Shown: positions 34,023-46,739 of the stretch, in pieces | Layout: each line of letters starts with the position of its first letter | How positions within the stretch are numbered: position 1 is the stretch's first letter | From: Blepharisma stoltei | Lineage: Eukaryota > Ciliophora > Heterotrichea > Heterotrichida > Blepharismidae | Reading direction: 5' to 3' | Length of the DNA: 64,000 nucleotides | NCBI GenBank assembly: GCA_914767885.1 | Contig: CAJZBQ010000064.1 | Span: 462,608-526,607 of the forward strand | Program-made: the position numbers and the translations under genes | The notes under the pieces: generated by a model | What the model saw: only the letters and a program-made list of their open reading frames with translations | What the model was told of the DNA's origin: nothing | Databases searched by the model: none

Positions 34023-34562
34023 TTAATAAAGGTAAGCTCTGCTTACTCTTCTTTGATAAGAACAAGAAATAATAGGAAAATTACCTAGTTTTGGAAAAAT
34101 TATTAGAGCGAGAGCCGCCTGCCACCACCCTATATGGATAACTTCTAGCAGTCTGAGGCTTACGCCGAGCGGCGAGTGAGTGGGTTGGGCCATTTGGGTT
34201 GCCCTCCAGAAAATTCGAAAAACCAATTTTCTAGTCAAGCTATCGACTGAAATGAAACTCGTCACCCAGAGAGCCCAATGCCTAGTATTGCACTAGGAAG
34301 TTTTCCTATTGATCTCGCAGACTTTGTTGAGCTTTCACTTTCCAACACCGATCCATATCCAAGAGGTAAAACCTTGATTCAGGAATAAGCTACGTGTTTT
34401 TACATCAAAATATGATTTTCCAATTCTTTTGCTTACTCACAAGGGAGAGCTAAAAAGATTTGCTTTTCCAAGAAATTTGCATAAATATAAACTGATCCTT
34501 GCCATAAATTAATAGAAAAAGATTTAATGTTTTTGAGAAAAGTTTAATTACCCTTAAAGAGA
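34023..34562. other. Downstream region of secreted-protein copy II
   Basis: 34100-34350 is GC-richer than its surroundings and absent from the related 37440-37520 segment. An 80-codon frame on the minus strand (34023-34265) there is unsupported. Confidence 0.4.
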
Positions 34563-36000
34563 CTAGACTTGAGCAAAATCAGAGTCTAGTGTAATTGGAA
34601 GATCGGTTTCTTGAACACTAGGAGCATTAACTTTGCATTGCTTCGAGCCTGCTGCGCAGCCAGTGATAGTCCATGTACCTGTAGGGATATCAGCACCTGA
34701 GTTTGAAGTAGCTGTAAATGAACTTTTCGACAGCCCAGTTTTAAGCGGATGAGCAAAGTCAAGCACGATATTCTGACCATCGAAGCTGACCTCGAATCCA
34801 ACAGAATCGACTCTGCAAGTAGTTCCTGTTTGAGTTATCGCTTGAGCACAAGTATAGCACTCTGGACCTGGCTCGCAAGTTGTGCAGGAGTCGGCACAAG
34901 CTAAATAAAATCTTACAAAGACAAGATGTTGTTGAAGCGACACTATCGTCATTAAGGAAGTATCCAGTTTCACATACATCGCATTGAGTGTTTTTTACTG
35001 AGCATTCAGCACAATGATTGGCTTTGGCGCAACCTAAGTAGAAATTACAGTGATAATTTTTAAGTTCATTAATAGTGCCATCATCCTTGCAAGCTTGGCA
35101 ATAATACAACTTCTCTCTAGCTGAATCAGGATCGCAAGTCAAGCATGCATATTGAGAGCAAGAGGTGCAATACTGTAATGATGATAAGCACATGGAGCCT
35201 GTAAGACTTTTGAAATTTTGAGGGCATATGCTATCAATGCAAGTTCCAGCAGGAGAGCAAGGCGCCGCTATAATAGACGGATCTGTGCCATCATTTAATG
35301 TTATTGTATCATAGGGAGCACCACTTATGTCAGCACTCTTTGCAAGAACAACCCTATGGAACTTTCCCTTAATTGACTTTCCAAAATAAAATCTTCCACC
35401 AGGCATAATAAAAGCAGCAGAAGTTTTGGAAATTTTTGCTGTGCCAGTCAATATAACATCTAAAGTCTTAGTGCTTCAGTTATCTTTAAAGTGAAACGCA
35501 ATAAAGAGCCACTTGTCTGTATAGGAATTACTTAAAGGGACAGTGAAGGAAATGTCATTAGCTGGATCAGTGGTTGTCGTGTCTGAAAAGAAGGAAAGTT
35601 TTAAGGTGCCATCCTTAGTTGATGAGACAATATAATGCTGGCTAAAGTCAGATCCAAATTGAAAAACTTTGTCGCTAGTAGTTTTTTCAAAGTTTACCCA
35701 AAATCCAAATGCGTATTCTGTAGGGTCAGTGAATAAGTCACTTGCGCTTGCTGTAAAACTCCAGGTTTGACTCCCGTCTAGGCTTGTTGAGCTGCAGCCA
35801 ACATTTGAGTCTAGATTAGTAGGGACATGTGAATCTGTATCTATAAAAGGAATGCCTGAATTTACAGCATTGCTAAAGCCATTGGCTGTAGGATCTCCTG
35901 TTGCTTTTGTAAGACTCCAATCACCTGATAGTGCAAATCCCTTGGCAAATGATAAGAGGATGAGGACGACGAGAAATTTTAGTGGCTTTGAATAAACCAT
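34563..36000 (-). CDS. Secreted LamG-like/Cys-rich protein, copy II (intact)
   Basis: ATG 35998-36000 to TAG 34563-34565. With the 16-nt intron GTAAGATTTTATTTAG near 34910 removed the frame is open for 473 residues (TGA = Trp in HFKDNWST). If GTAATTTCTACTTAG is also an intron, the length is 468. Order: signal peptide (MVYSKPLKFLVVLILLSF), a concanavalin/LamG-like domain (FGFWVNFEKTTSDKVFQFGS, YIVSSTKDGTLKLSFF, LFIAFHFKD), a cysteine-rich part with repeated C-x2-C pairs (QYCTSCSQYACLTCDPDSAR, SCADSCTTCEPGPECYTC), and a C-terminal beta domain (SKSSFTATSNSGADIPTGTW). Probably a surface or secreted protein; no known partner. The best-preserved of four local copies. Confidence 0.75.
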
Positions 36001-37520
36001 TTTTTTATAAGCAGTTTTATCTAATTTTATATATGTTTGTTAAGGAAATTTTAATAGTAAATTTTATCAAGAAATCTTTTGACTATTTTACAAATTTATG
36101 AATTGGATGGCTTGAATAGAAATTATAAATTGCCTTAATGCAGCCTCAACCTTGCTTTAAAATCCTAAATATAATATTTCTAATTTTGCATTTCTTTGAC
36201 AAAAACTAAGTTGGCCTATATTTAGAACTAATTTTTTGGTTTAAGTGTAGGGATAAAGGATTTTGGATGATCAAATTTACTAGTATAGATTTGACGAATA
36301 CAACCCTTTATTAGCGTCCAAGCCAGTATTAAATTTATAATAAAGAAATGGCTTCTAATTCAATATTTAATCCTAAGTGGTATTTATAAATCTTAATTCA
36401 AGATAATTTTGTGAGGACAGCTTTTTATTGAGAAAGATGCTGTGAGGACAATATTGTTTTATTCACCATAAATAAATTCTTAGTTTTATAATACTTCAAT
36501 CTAAGACGCAAAAAGAATCAGCGTCTAGCCTCCTAGTGCTATCTTAATTGAAGAAAAAGCTTATTATGATTTAAGAATTTCTGACTATAATAGCTATAGG
36601 ACATAAGAAACTTAGCATTTTTTAGATTAAAAATTCTTCAGCTTTGAATAGAAGAAATGCCCATAAATTTAATATCAAATGCATATGGCTTTAAATTCAT
36701 CTAAATTAAAAACTGTTTTCAACAATTTTCAAAGCTCATTAGTTGAATTATTATGAATTCTGCCATTATAAAATTAGCACAAGTATATGCAAAAATGGTG
36801 CAAGAAACCCTTTAATAATTTAGTCAATAGGCACTGTTTATCAACTTGAAGTTTTCATTTTAGTCACAGCTGATTCAAAAATTCAAGCTTTTGATTCTCT
36901 ATGAAAGACGACACTGCTGATTTGCGGAGATATGGCATAAGCGATCTTAATTCTGAGAACGGGTGCCTTTCCCTCTTTAGGAATAAGTAATACAGTGAAA
37001 GGCATGAGCAGACTGACGAGCTAGTTGCGGGTTTTTCTGGATGAGAATAAAAATCTTTGGATACTAGACAGATTGCCTTTAACTTAATTTAAATTTAGCT
37101 ATTGAATAAAAAATATAAAATCAATTTTCAGCCTTTTTTCAAGCGAGTTTAAGCACCTCTCTTATATTCGAAATTCGCATTAGTCAAGTGGTAATAAAAA
37201 ATAGATAAAAAGGGTTTTTAATGAAAGATTGATCTCTTGAGCAGAATTCGCTTTTTCTGAATCAAAAAATACTTTTAAAGTTAATATTATGGCTCCTGAG
37301 TCTAGAATTATTCTTGAATGTTTTGGCTTTATTTCTCTCATTAATGCATCTCCTAAAGCGTAGAAAATGCTATTGCTTTTTGACGGTTTCCGAAATGGAT
37401 AATTAGATCTTATAAATGACAAAATAAAGTGCTGCATTTATCTTCTGGCATAAAACTAACTCTATAAAAGTAAACTCTGCTAACTCTTCTCTTTATAAGA
37501 AAGCATAGGGAAAAACGAAA
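36001..37520. repeat. Upstream segment of copy II plus block Y, copy c
   Basis: 36001-36390 repeats 32160-32500; 36430-37160 repeats block Y. An 85-codon minus frame at 37180-37437 (GDALMREIKPKHSRIILDSG) has a broken homologue at 33780-34000, so it is a relic of a real coding sequence, unidentified. Confidence 0.6.
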
Positions 37521-40500
37521 AATTATTAAGAGCGAGAAATTGCTTTGAGATAGTTTTATATATAATATATATAGTTTATATACCAATATGGATTGCTATC
37601 ATTGAAAATTTAAATTTTATTTAAATTCATATTTTGTGCTACTTAGAGCGTATCCTTTATGATTTAGAGAAATATTCAGATTATTAATAAAATATCGTTC
37701 TTATTAAACTAGTTTTTATATAATTATAAAATTTTAAATAGCTACACCTCTGGCACATCGGCAGCTTATCGGTGGCACACAATGCTGCACCATTATCACA
37801 CCGCTGACTAATTTTTAAGTACCTGTGAAACATACTAAGTACCTCAGGAGCACTGTTGACACATTAGGCACCTGAGCACACCAAATACGCACTAAGCCCA
37901 AATAGTAAAAAATGACGGTTACACTATAAGCACACTCTAGCACACTGAAGGCACACTATAGACAAATAAGCACACTATAGACTTACTATAAGCCCTTTTT
38001 TGTCTATTCTTCCACATCTTAGCAGTGCACATCAATTATTCCCACTATGTCCGGCTTGCTTTGCTATCTTTTTCTTTTGATCCCATGAATATTGATGTGA
38101 AACGCCTGCAGCATTCTCGCGGCCTTCTTTCGCTATTTTTTGCTCATTGCATGGGGTGTTCACTTTCTCGAAGTTAGGATTTTTATTGGCTTCATTGGGG
38201 TAGTAAGTTTTTTTTGGAAATGCTAATAAGATTAAGTCCAGATTCTTGCAGCCTTAGCTTGGTTAAGCAGCTCTGAATAACGGGAGGTAAGGCCAGCCTA
38301 ACCGACATACTGATCCTGTTTCTAAGTACCTTAAGACCTCACTATCTACGCCAGACTCAGTGCAGATTTCTTCTCTTTATTTCAGAACCCTCAAGAAGGT
38401 GAAAACTTCTCTTTCTAGCCTCAGCTGCAGGACCAAGGTAATATCCCTAACTTCCATTTTAATTTTGTTTTTTTGGAATTACTTATTATCTTGATAAAAA
38501 TTTGTAGATAAAATTGTAAAACGAGCATTTAATATTAGAAGGTCATAATCTCAATAAAGCTTATTAGTAATTTAAACCTTCTTAGTGCTTTATCTCAAAT
38601 TCAATTTCTTTAATTTGAATGAGCTCATAATTATAGGCTTTTTAGTCCTTCAACTTAAATCCAAAATATTTGTCTATAATCACAGGCTAACTCAGCTTTC
38701 TTAGGGCAGTTCTCTATCTTGTTATTTTATTATAGCCTAGATGTGAGTTTGAAATGATTTTCTAATACTTACCTTGAAGATAAACTTTCACTTGCAGATT
38801 TGCACCATAGTTTACTTTATTCTGAAAAATTATGAGAGTAGATTATTTTTCGGAAAATGAAACAGCTAAATCCCTTCAGTAAGAAAGCAGAAAATTTTAA
38901 TTTTTAGGTGTATATTTTATTAAAATCTTATAGTAAATTTATGTTCGAAAATTAAAAAAATTCTGAAAATAGGAAGTAAAAAATAACATAATTTGTAAAA
39001 TTTATGGTTTAGAATGTTAATTATCACTTATATATTAAATATTTTTTGATAAAATGTTTTTGATCGATATAGAGAATTTTTCCAAAAATAGAGATTTTCC
39101 AATGTTTTTTTCCCTTCCAGTACAAAAGGAGTATATACTCCAGGCCTCTTTTTTGGTCGCCATGGACTAAAAATCAGTTCAAATAGAGTGCATGATTATC
39201 CCAGCTAGCTATTTTCTAGTGGAATCTTAAATAGAATTTTTCCTTTTATGTGGCAATAGCAAAAAATCTGAATTGATATATAAATTAGAATCTGAGAATG
39301 TTAATGCTATCTAAAAATGAGCTTTGGGAAATTTAAATCTAATTAATGCATTATTGACTATATGAATGCATAATTCTAACCAAAACTTTTTGACTCTTTA
39401 AGCACAATATCAATCTTAACCTTAACTACTATATGCATTTTCTTTTAAAGTCAATCTCTTTTGTCTATCGGAGCTTTCAGTTTCGACAGCCTTCAAGCCA
39501 TATCTTGGGGCAGTCAAGAATCTAAAGGTTGCAGTTTTCACAGCAAGCAGCTAATACCACTTTTACGAAATTTCATGTTTTTGAAAGCAGGAGTCTCATG
39601 GTGCGCATTGTGGGCTGCTAGGTGTCAAGAATAATATCCCAAAAAACCTTATAATAAAAATTATCCAAAGAAGTTTTTCTGTATGGGATATCAATCAGAT
39701 CAGATTATGTAGATCTGAATCAAGATTCACTATTTTAGATTTTTTAGAAATCGTTGTACATGGATTATCACTAAATTCTCAAATCTGAAAGGATCATCGA
39801 ACCTAAATAGGAATAATGAGCTATGTATGCAAAAGGCAAGGGCTGAAGAGAAATATTAAGGTGCTTTGCTGATTTTGTTGGATCATAGCAATACCAGCAT
39901 ACTCAATTCACGAGGCCTAAAATGTTTTCTGAAATTTGGAAATTAAATTTTAGGCTTATTTCAGCTCTTTACCTTCACAGGTTGGCTTAGCGCTTAATTG
40001 GTTTCGAGTATTAATCCCAGCTAAAACCCTTTTCCTCTCTGACCACCAAAAAATGTTGGGTCAGACAGTCTATTTGGGGAGACGAACCGATTCAGATTTT
40101 GATTTTTGAAACAATTAAAGACTGAATACTACTAGCGGTGTTTGGAGAGCGGATGGATGCTTATGATCTCTTTCTTGTATAAAGATTGTTTCAAAAAATG
40201 ATGTAATATATTGCATCTCAGTTTGATCACTGTGGCTGGAAAAAAAGCACTAAAAATCCATCGGAGAGCTACTGCCAATGGGATCTATCCACCTTGGGCC
40301 TGAGTCGATTTCCAATTCTTACGCCACTGAGAACCTAATTTCACTTGCCATTTAGAAATTCTAAAATTTGAAAAAAGATTGATAAAAATTGAGATGATGT
40401 AAAAGGCATTATATTTTCAATGCTTTTGAATAATCTCTGCCTATATCAGAAACTTTGCAGACTAATAAGCTCTTTTTCGTAATTTTATTAAACTCCATAT

Positions 40501-41806
40501 ACTCTTAAAGCTTAAAAAAAAAAGCAGGACAAAAAATTATTTATCAGAATTTACTTACAGAGGCTATATTTCATTATTAAGCCAAACTTATAATTTCCAT
40601 ACAGAATTCAAGCCATGGACGCCACTTTTCTGGGCTTTATGGCTTAAAAATATATGCTCAAGCTTTTTCAAACATACTCGTTTTGAAATGTGCTTTAAGA
40701 GAGATCATAGAAGTTTTATGCTTGATAATATCATTATCAGCGGTAAGAAGGGAGGAAGGCTGAATATAGCAATAATAAATTTATTTATTTGAAAATACAA
40801 TGAAAAGGGATAGAAATTATATGGTTCTGTCTTAAGTTTTTTAAATTTTAAATTCAAAGAACGCAAATTCATTATATTATCGTCAAACTAGACTAAAGCT
40901 ATGCAATTTAATTTATTTCTTTTATAATTCTTCAATTCATGTGGAATCTAGCCAAGGATAGCTCAGAGGCAGTCGATTGAAAAAAGCTATACTCTTATAA
41001 TGGACATCAATAACTGTCTATTTTTGCTTGCTTTATATCATGCTTTTTCAATTCTTTTCTAAGCATCCTTGATTTTTTACCTTCGATTTCTTTGGATTTG
41101 ATTAGGATTTCAGATTTCTAGACCCACTCTGAAGATGTTGTCCGTCCTTAATACAGGCTCTTTAATGCATTGCTATATAAGTAGATAAGTGGTTAATCAC
41201 ATTTAACCATATTTCTGAAAAATATCGAATTTTGACGGGAGGATTATATACTCTACTCGTCAGAAACTCTAATTATTTTATCTAGCTAGTTCCTATTACT
41301 AGAAATTTATAGGTTCTAGCTGTATTCAGGGATTGCTATTTAATTAAACTGGCTGAGCAAATCATAGAGTTGGAAAATAATAAGGAGCTATGGCAAATTG
41401 AATTGCATCGTGAAGTCCTTTCACTTAGAAGACTATTTTTTAACTTAATTTAGGTTTATTTGATTTGGATATATTTAGCCTCCTATTTTCTTGGGCATTT
41501 TTGTTGACTATGACTGTTTTGGCCCATAAATGCTAAACACAAAGAATCTGCAGAAGCTTCTCATCTTCTTGAAAGCAACTTTTATTAAAGAGCTAAGTAT
41601 TTTGATTAGAACACAGCAAGCAAATCCTTAGTTATCATTAAAATCTCCCAAAAAGGATTTTAATTCAATTTTCATTTCAAGTTTTCTTTTTCATCTATTT
41701 TGATGAGATTTCAATTTTATTGGGGCTGAAAATCATGATTTCCTTTGAATTTTATGAGAGAATCATTATCTGCGACTACTGTGCAATGGCAGCCTTCTAA
41801 AAGCCA
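37521..41806. other. Gene-free repetitive region
   Basis: 37840-38000 has an irregular short repeat around GCACACTATAG. 38890-39125 is a decayed MITE interior (TTCGAAAATTAAAAAAATTC, ATTATCACTTATATATTAAA). 41050-41150 on the minus strand is a decayed piece of the 85-residue gene (19110). 39470-40750 has scattered protein-like pieces, perhaps from the beta-helix protein. No gene called. Confidence 0.45.
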
Positions 41807-42110
41807 AGCAGAGCTTGAAGAATAACTCGAAAATGAATGAAAATTAAATTAAATTGAATTTCTCATAAATAATTGCTACCATAGAAAAAGTATAAAATTA
41901 ATTAATAAATGCTAGATAAGCCTTAAATAATAATTAACTTTTTATTTAATCTCTTATTTTGCTAAAAACTAGGCATTCGATTACAAATTTGAATAAGTAA
42001 AATAAGTTAAATTTTGAAGTGCTTATAATAGGAAGATATAGGAAGCGATTTTGAAATTTTATAAAAATTTTCTTGAAAATTATAACTAAAAATGATTCAT
42101 AAAGCAATTC

Positions 42111-42472
42111 TTACTCCCCTCTCCGTTTGAGAACAAAACCATTAGAAAAATCGCTATTTTTTGCCCAAAAACCCACCTCCGTGAGCGAACAAAAATTTTT
42201 TATGGAAAAAAGTTTGGATATATAAGTGATAATTAGTATAATGAAATCTCGAGCTAATTTTATTTAATTTTGAACAAATTGCGTTTTTAAAATATAAATT
42301 TTACAAATTAAATTAATATTTGCTTTCCAATTTTTGCAAATTAGGATTTTTTTGAAATTTTGAAAAAAAAAATTTTCTATATAATAAATTATAAAATTTT
42401 TAAAAAAAAAAATTTAATCCTCCTCAGTGATCAAGCAAGATTTTTTTGTTCGGTCACGGAGGGGGGGAGTTA
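42111..42472. mobile_element. MITE copy E, reverse orientation, TTA duplication
   Basis: Core CTCCCC...GGGGAG at 42114-42469, TTA at 42111-42113 and 42470-42472. Orientation opposite to copies A-C (double arm at left). Both paralogues lack it: 46141-46156 reads CAATTTCTTAAGCAATATT and 59745-59760, inverted, reads CTTGCTAAGAAATTG. Confidence 0.92.
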
Positions 42473-42949
42473 GCAATCTTATTTTAATAGCAGTGTTAAA
42501 ATGAATTTAATAAGAGGATTAGCTGCCCTATAGTTAATCTTGATTGAATTTTAAGTTAGAAATCACTGGAAGCTTATTTTAGTAAGATCGGCCACATCGT
42601 GCTGTTCATAAAGGTGCCTTCTGACCAACCAGAACGAGGCATTGTAGAATTAATTTTCATATTTACTTTGTTGGCTGATTTCTTCCGTCTTGAGCAACTC
42701 TAGAAGCACTGAAGATCTTGCTGCAAGAACTGCAGGACCCAGTGCAGGTTAGATAAATTTATATATGCAGTGTGTGCATGCTTCATCATTGTAAATTAAA
42801 TAGCCTGCACCACATAAAGTGCAGAGCTTAATGAAGATAAACTGTCAAGAACTATATAAGAGCATTACAGCAACCTAAAGTAAAAAACACAGTAGGGTTT
42901 GATGTTCCAGTTAAACTTACTCATGATCTTTGTGAGTAATTAATGCAAA

Positions 42950-43177
42950 TATCTGTAATTCTTAACTTTATAACGATTATGGACTTTAAATTTAATAGTA
43001 AAGCCATTTAAAAATTAGTGCATTTGTTTGCCAACTTATTATCATTTTGTGACATGTCACTTTAAACCTTTCTAATATAGAGACCCAGTCCTTCACTTAA
43101 TAGAGCCTGACTTGGTGGTTCAACTTTCTATTATATTTTGTGCAATAAAGATATCTATATAGGAGTATGGGCTATAT
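42950..43177. mobile_element. 225-bp truncated relative of the 1.87-kb element
   Basis: Inserted at TA(T): left TATCTG at 42950, right GGGCTATATTGC with the second TAT at 43175. The right 170 bp match the right end of the element at 23020-23190. Unit IV has the empty sequence GCAAATATTGCTTTG near 46626. Confidence 0.8.
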
Positions 43178-43277
43178 TGCTTTTGAAAAAATATAAGCTT
43201 ATATTATGATCCTTGACATAAATTAATAGAAGGTTTAATGGTTATGAGAAAAGGTTAGTTACCCTTAAAGATTTGGC

Positions 43278-44697
43278 TTAGACTTGAGTAAAATCGAAGT
43301 CAAGAGCAATTGGGAGATCGCTTTCTTGAATATTAGGAGCCAAAATTTTACATTGTTTCAAGCCTGTTGTGCAGCCACTGAAAGTCCATCCACTTGTTGG
43401 GATATCTGAACCTGAGTTTGAAGTAGCTTTAAATGAACTTTTTGACAGCCCAGTTGAAAGTGGATAAGCGAAGTCAAATACGATATTCGGAATATCGACA
43501 CTGACCCGGAGCCCAACAGAATCGACTCTGCAAGTAGTTCCTGTTTGAGTTACTGTTTCAGCACAAGTATAGCACTCTGGACCTGGTTGGCAATTTGTGC
43601 AGGAGTCAGCACAAGCTAAATAGAATCTTACAAAGACAAGATTTTGAAGTGGGACTATCGTAAAGGAAGTATCCAATCACACATAAATCGCATTGAGTGC
43701 TTTTTACCGAGCATTCAACACAATGACTGGCTTTGGCGCAACCTACTTAGAAATTACAGTGATAATTTTTAAGTTCATTAGTAGTGCCATTATCCTTGCA
43801 GTTTTGGCAATAAGTTCCCTCATCTCTAGCTGAATCAGGATCGCAAGTAGTGCATCCGTTGGCATCACAAGTAGTGCAATACTGTAATGATGATAAGCAT
43901 ATGTTGCCTGTAAGACTGCCGAAACTTTGAGGACATATACTATCAATGCAAGTTCCAGGAGTACAAGGCGCTGCTATAACATCCTGATTTGAGCCATCAT
44001 CTAATGTTATTGTATCAAAGGAAGCATTTATGGTGGCACTCTTTGTAAGAATAACCCTATGGAACTTTCCTTTAATTTTATATCCAAAATTGAATTTTCC
44101 GTTAGGCATAATAAAATCAGTAGAAGTTTTGGAAATTAGGTCTATGCCAGTTAATAGAACCTCCAAAGTGATAATGCCTGAGTTATCCTTAAAGTGAAAA
44201 GCAATAAAGCATCACTTATCTGTATAGAAATTACTTAAAGGGACAGTGAAGAAAATGCTATTAGTTGATATCGCTGATCCAGTGGAGTCAACGAAGAAGA
44301 CTTCTAAGTTGCCATCCTTTATAGGTGATGAGACAACATAATATCCGTCATCGTTAGGTCCGAATTCAAAAACTCTTTCGCTAATAGTTGATTCAAAGTT
44401 TACCCAAAATCCAAATGTGGACTCTGAAACACCAATTAAGTTGGATGCGTCTGCTGTTAAACTCCAGGTTTGACCACCACTCAGGCTTATTGAGCTGCAG
44501 CCAGTTACTGAGCCTAGATCAATAGAACTACCTATAGTTGTTATAGGAGGATTGCCACCATTTTCATGATTGGCGATGCCAGTGATTGTATCTGCTGTTA
44601 ATCTTCTAAGAGTCCAATCGCCTAGCAGTGTAAAGCCCTTAGCAAATGATAAGAGAGTGAGGACGACAAGAGTATTTAGTGGCTTTGAATAAACCAT
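43278..44697 (-). CDS. Secreted LamG-like/Cys-rich protein, copy III (apparently intact)
   Basis: ATG 44695-44697 to TAG 43278-43280. Needs TGA as Trp (YTDKWCFIAFHF) and two introns: GTAAGATTCTATTTAG (16 nt, about 43625) and GTAATTTCTAAGTAG (15 nt, about 43750), which removes an in-frame TAA and joins NYHC to CAKASHC. With both removed the length is 462 residues. Domain order is as in copy II: signal peptide MVYSKPLNTLVVLTLLSF, LamG-like (TFGFWVNFESTISERVFEFG), C-x2-C repeats, C-terminal beta domain. Diverged from copy II across its whole length, so the family is older than the segmental duplication that made copies III and IV. Confidence 0.7.
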
Positions 44698-45267
44698 TTT
44701 TATTTATAAACAAATTTATTTCACTTTTATAAATTCTAAGCAAATTTTAATAGTAAATTTTACCAAGAAATGCTTTTATTGCTTTTCGAATTGTAATAAA
44801 AATTATTAGCAAGCAAGCAATTGCCAAATGGCTTTGATTGAAATAAAGAACAAAAATCTAATAAATTTATGATTTTAAGGATTTGAGTTTCTTCCGGGAG
44901 AAATTATAGTTCTTCTAAAATTAGCACTTTTTACCTTCCAAATTAATCCCCTTATATATACGGAAAACCCAGAAGAATAGAGAAGCTGTCTTAATAGCTA
45001 AATCTTCATTATTTTATTATAGCTTAGAAGTTAGATGGCTAATTTATGCGGCTTTCTATTAATCCAAAATATTTACGATTTATTATCATATCAATAAGTT
45101 TATCAATAGATTTACTTACAGAAATATTTTAATAGATAAAAAAGTACCTCATGTCTCTCAAATGACCTTTTAGAAATATATTTCCAATAATACATCTTTG
45201 TCCTCCCTTTTAAAAAACGGTAATTTTTTCCCCTAGTCGAAAATTTACCATATCAGAAAACTTCAAA

Positions 45268-45529
45268 TTTATTGCCGAGCATAAGTATTTAGGGTGAATT
45301 ATTAACTAAAGTCCAAATAATCCCAAATAATAAAGGAAATATTATTTTAAGTAAACTAATAAATGCAGGACTAATTTAATTAAAATTATAATTAAAAACC
45401 CAATAAGGGTTATTACTCTATTTACAAGACAAATAAAATATATCTTTTTTAATTTAAAATATATATTTCTAAACTAACTTATAGTAGAAATTACGCAGAA
45501 CCTTATAGAAAATTCTGATCTATATGATT
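45268..45529. repeat. Duplicated block X, copy c (truncated)
   Basis: Starts in a region matching 48868-49140 and stops abruptly at about 45530, where it joins a WD40 fragment. Confidence 0.65.
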
Positions 45530-45848
45530 ATTGACTGGTGGGTATCAGATTTCTGATTAATACAGCTTTGAAGGATTGATGATGCGTCATTGGCGTATTG
45601 AGAGACTCTGATGTCAAGTGAGAGAGATTTATGGTTAATTCGGCGCAGTTCAGTAAGCATGACTATGGAGCTATTTTTGCGAATTTGTGGGGCTGGGTGT
45701 GATAAAGCTTATTTCTATGAGAAGGATCCAGAAGACGGTTCGCTGTTTTGAATAACTTGGTAAAGCCTATTTATTCTAGTGATTTTGCAAATTATACCAA
45801 CAGGGTTGCAGTTGGAATTGGAGATGTAAGCTTAAGAATGCTCACTCC
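45530..45848 (+). pseudogene. WD40 gene fragment
   Basis: Matches 18083-18396 of the WD40 gene, from GGCGGGTATCAGATTTCTGA to GCTTAAGAATGCTCACTCCCCC. Several indels. It ends in ACTCCCCC, the tip of the MITE family, so this copy seems to have carried the MITE and then lost the rest by deletion. Confidence 0.8.
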
Positions 45849-46739
45849 CCCTTAAAAGCCAAGCAGAGCTTTATTAAATTAAATTGAATTTCTCATAAAC
45901 AATTGTTACCATCAGATAGAAAAAGTATAAAATTAATTAATAAATGCTAGATAAGCCTTAAATAATAATTAATTTTTTATTTAATCTCTTATTTTGCTAA
46001 AAATAGGCATTTGATTAAAAATGTGAATAAATATAAGCTAAGTTTTGAAGTGCTTATAATAGGAAGGAAGATATAAGAAGTGATTTTGAAATTTTATAAA
46101 AATTTTCTTGGCAATTAGAACTAAAAAATGATTCATAAAGCAATTTCTTAAGCAATATTATTTTAATAGCAGTGTTAAAATGAATTTAATAAGAGGATTA
46201 GCTGCCCTATAGTTAATCTTAATTGAATTTTAAGTTAGAAATCACTGGAAGCTTATTTTAGTAAGATCGGTCACATCCAGTTGTTCATAAAGGTGCCTTC
46301 TGACCAACAATAATGAGGCATTGTAAAATTAATTTTCATATTTACTTTGTTGGCTGATTTCTTACGTCTTGAACAACTCTAGAAGCACTGAGGATCTTGC
46401 TGTAAGTACTGCAGGACCCAGTGCAGGTTAGATAAATTTATATATGCAGATGTGTGCCTTCTTCATCATTGTAAATTAAATAGCCTGCATCACATAGAGT
46501 CTAGAACTTGATAAAGGTGAACAGTAAGAAAAATATAAGAACATTACAGCAGCCTAAAGTAAAAAACACAGTAGGGTTCGAGTTGCCAGTTAAACTTAAT
46601 CATGATCTTTGTGAGTAATTAATGCAAATATTGCTTTGAAAAAATATAATGCTTATATTATGATCCTTGACATAAATTAATAAAAATAAAGAGGTTTATT
46701 GATTTTGAGAAAAGGTTAGTTACCCTTAAGAGACTTGGC

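Larger units (their letters stand above)
41807..45480. repeat. Segmental duplication, unit III
   Basis: Begins AAAAGCCAAGCAGAGCTTGA and matches 45852-49090 over its whole length apart from insertions (MITE at 42111 and a 225-bp insert at 42950 here; a palindrome at 48054 there). Contains secreted-protein copy III. An inverted partial copy is at 59450-60060. Confidence 0.85.
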
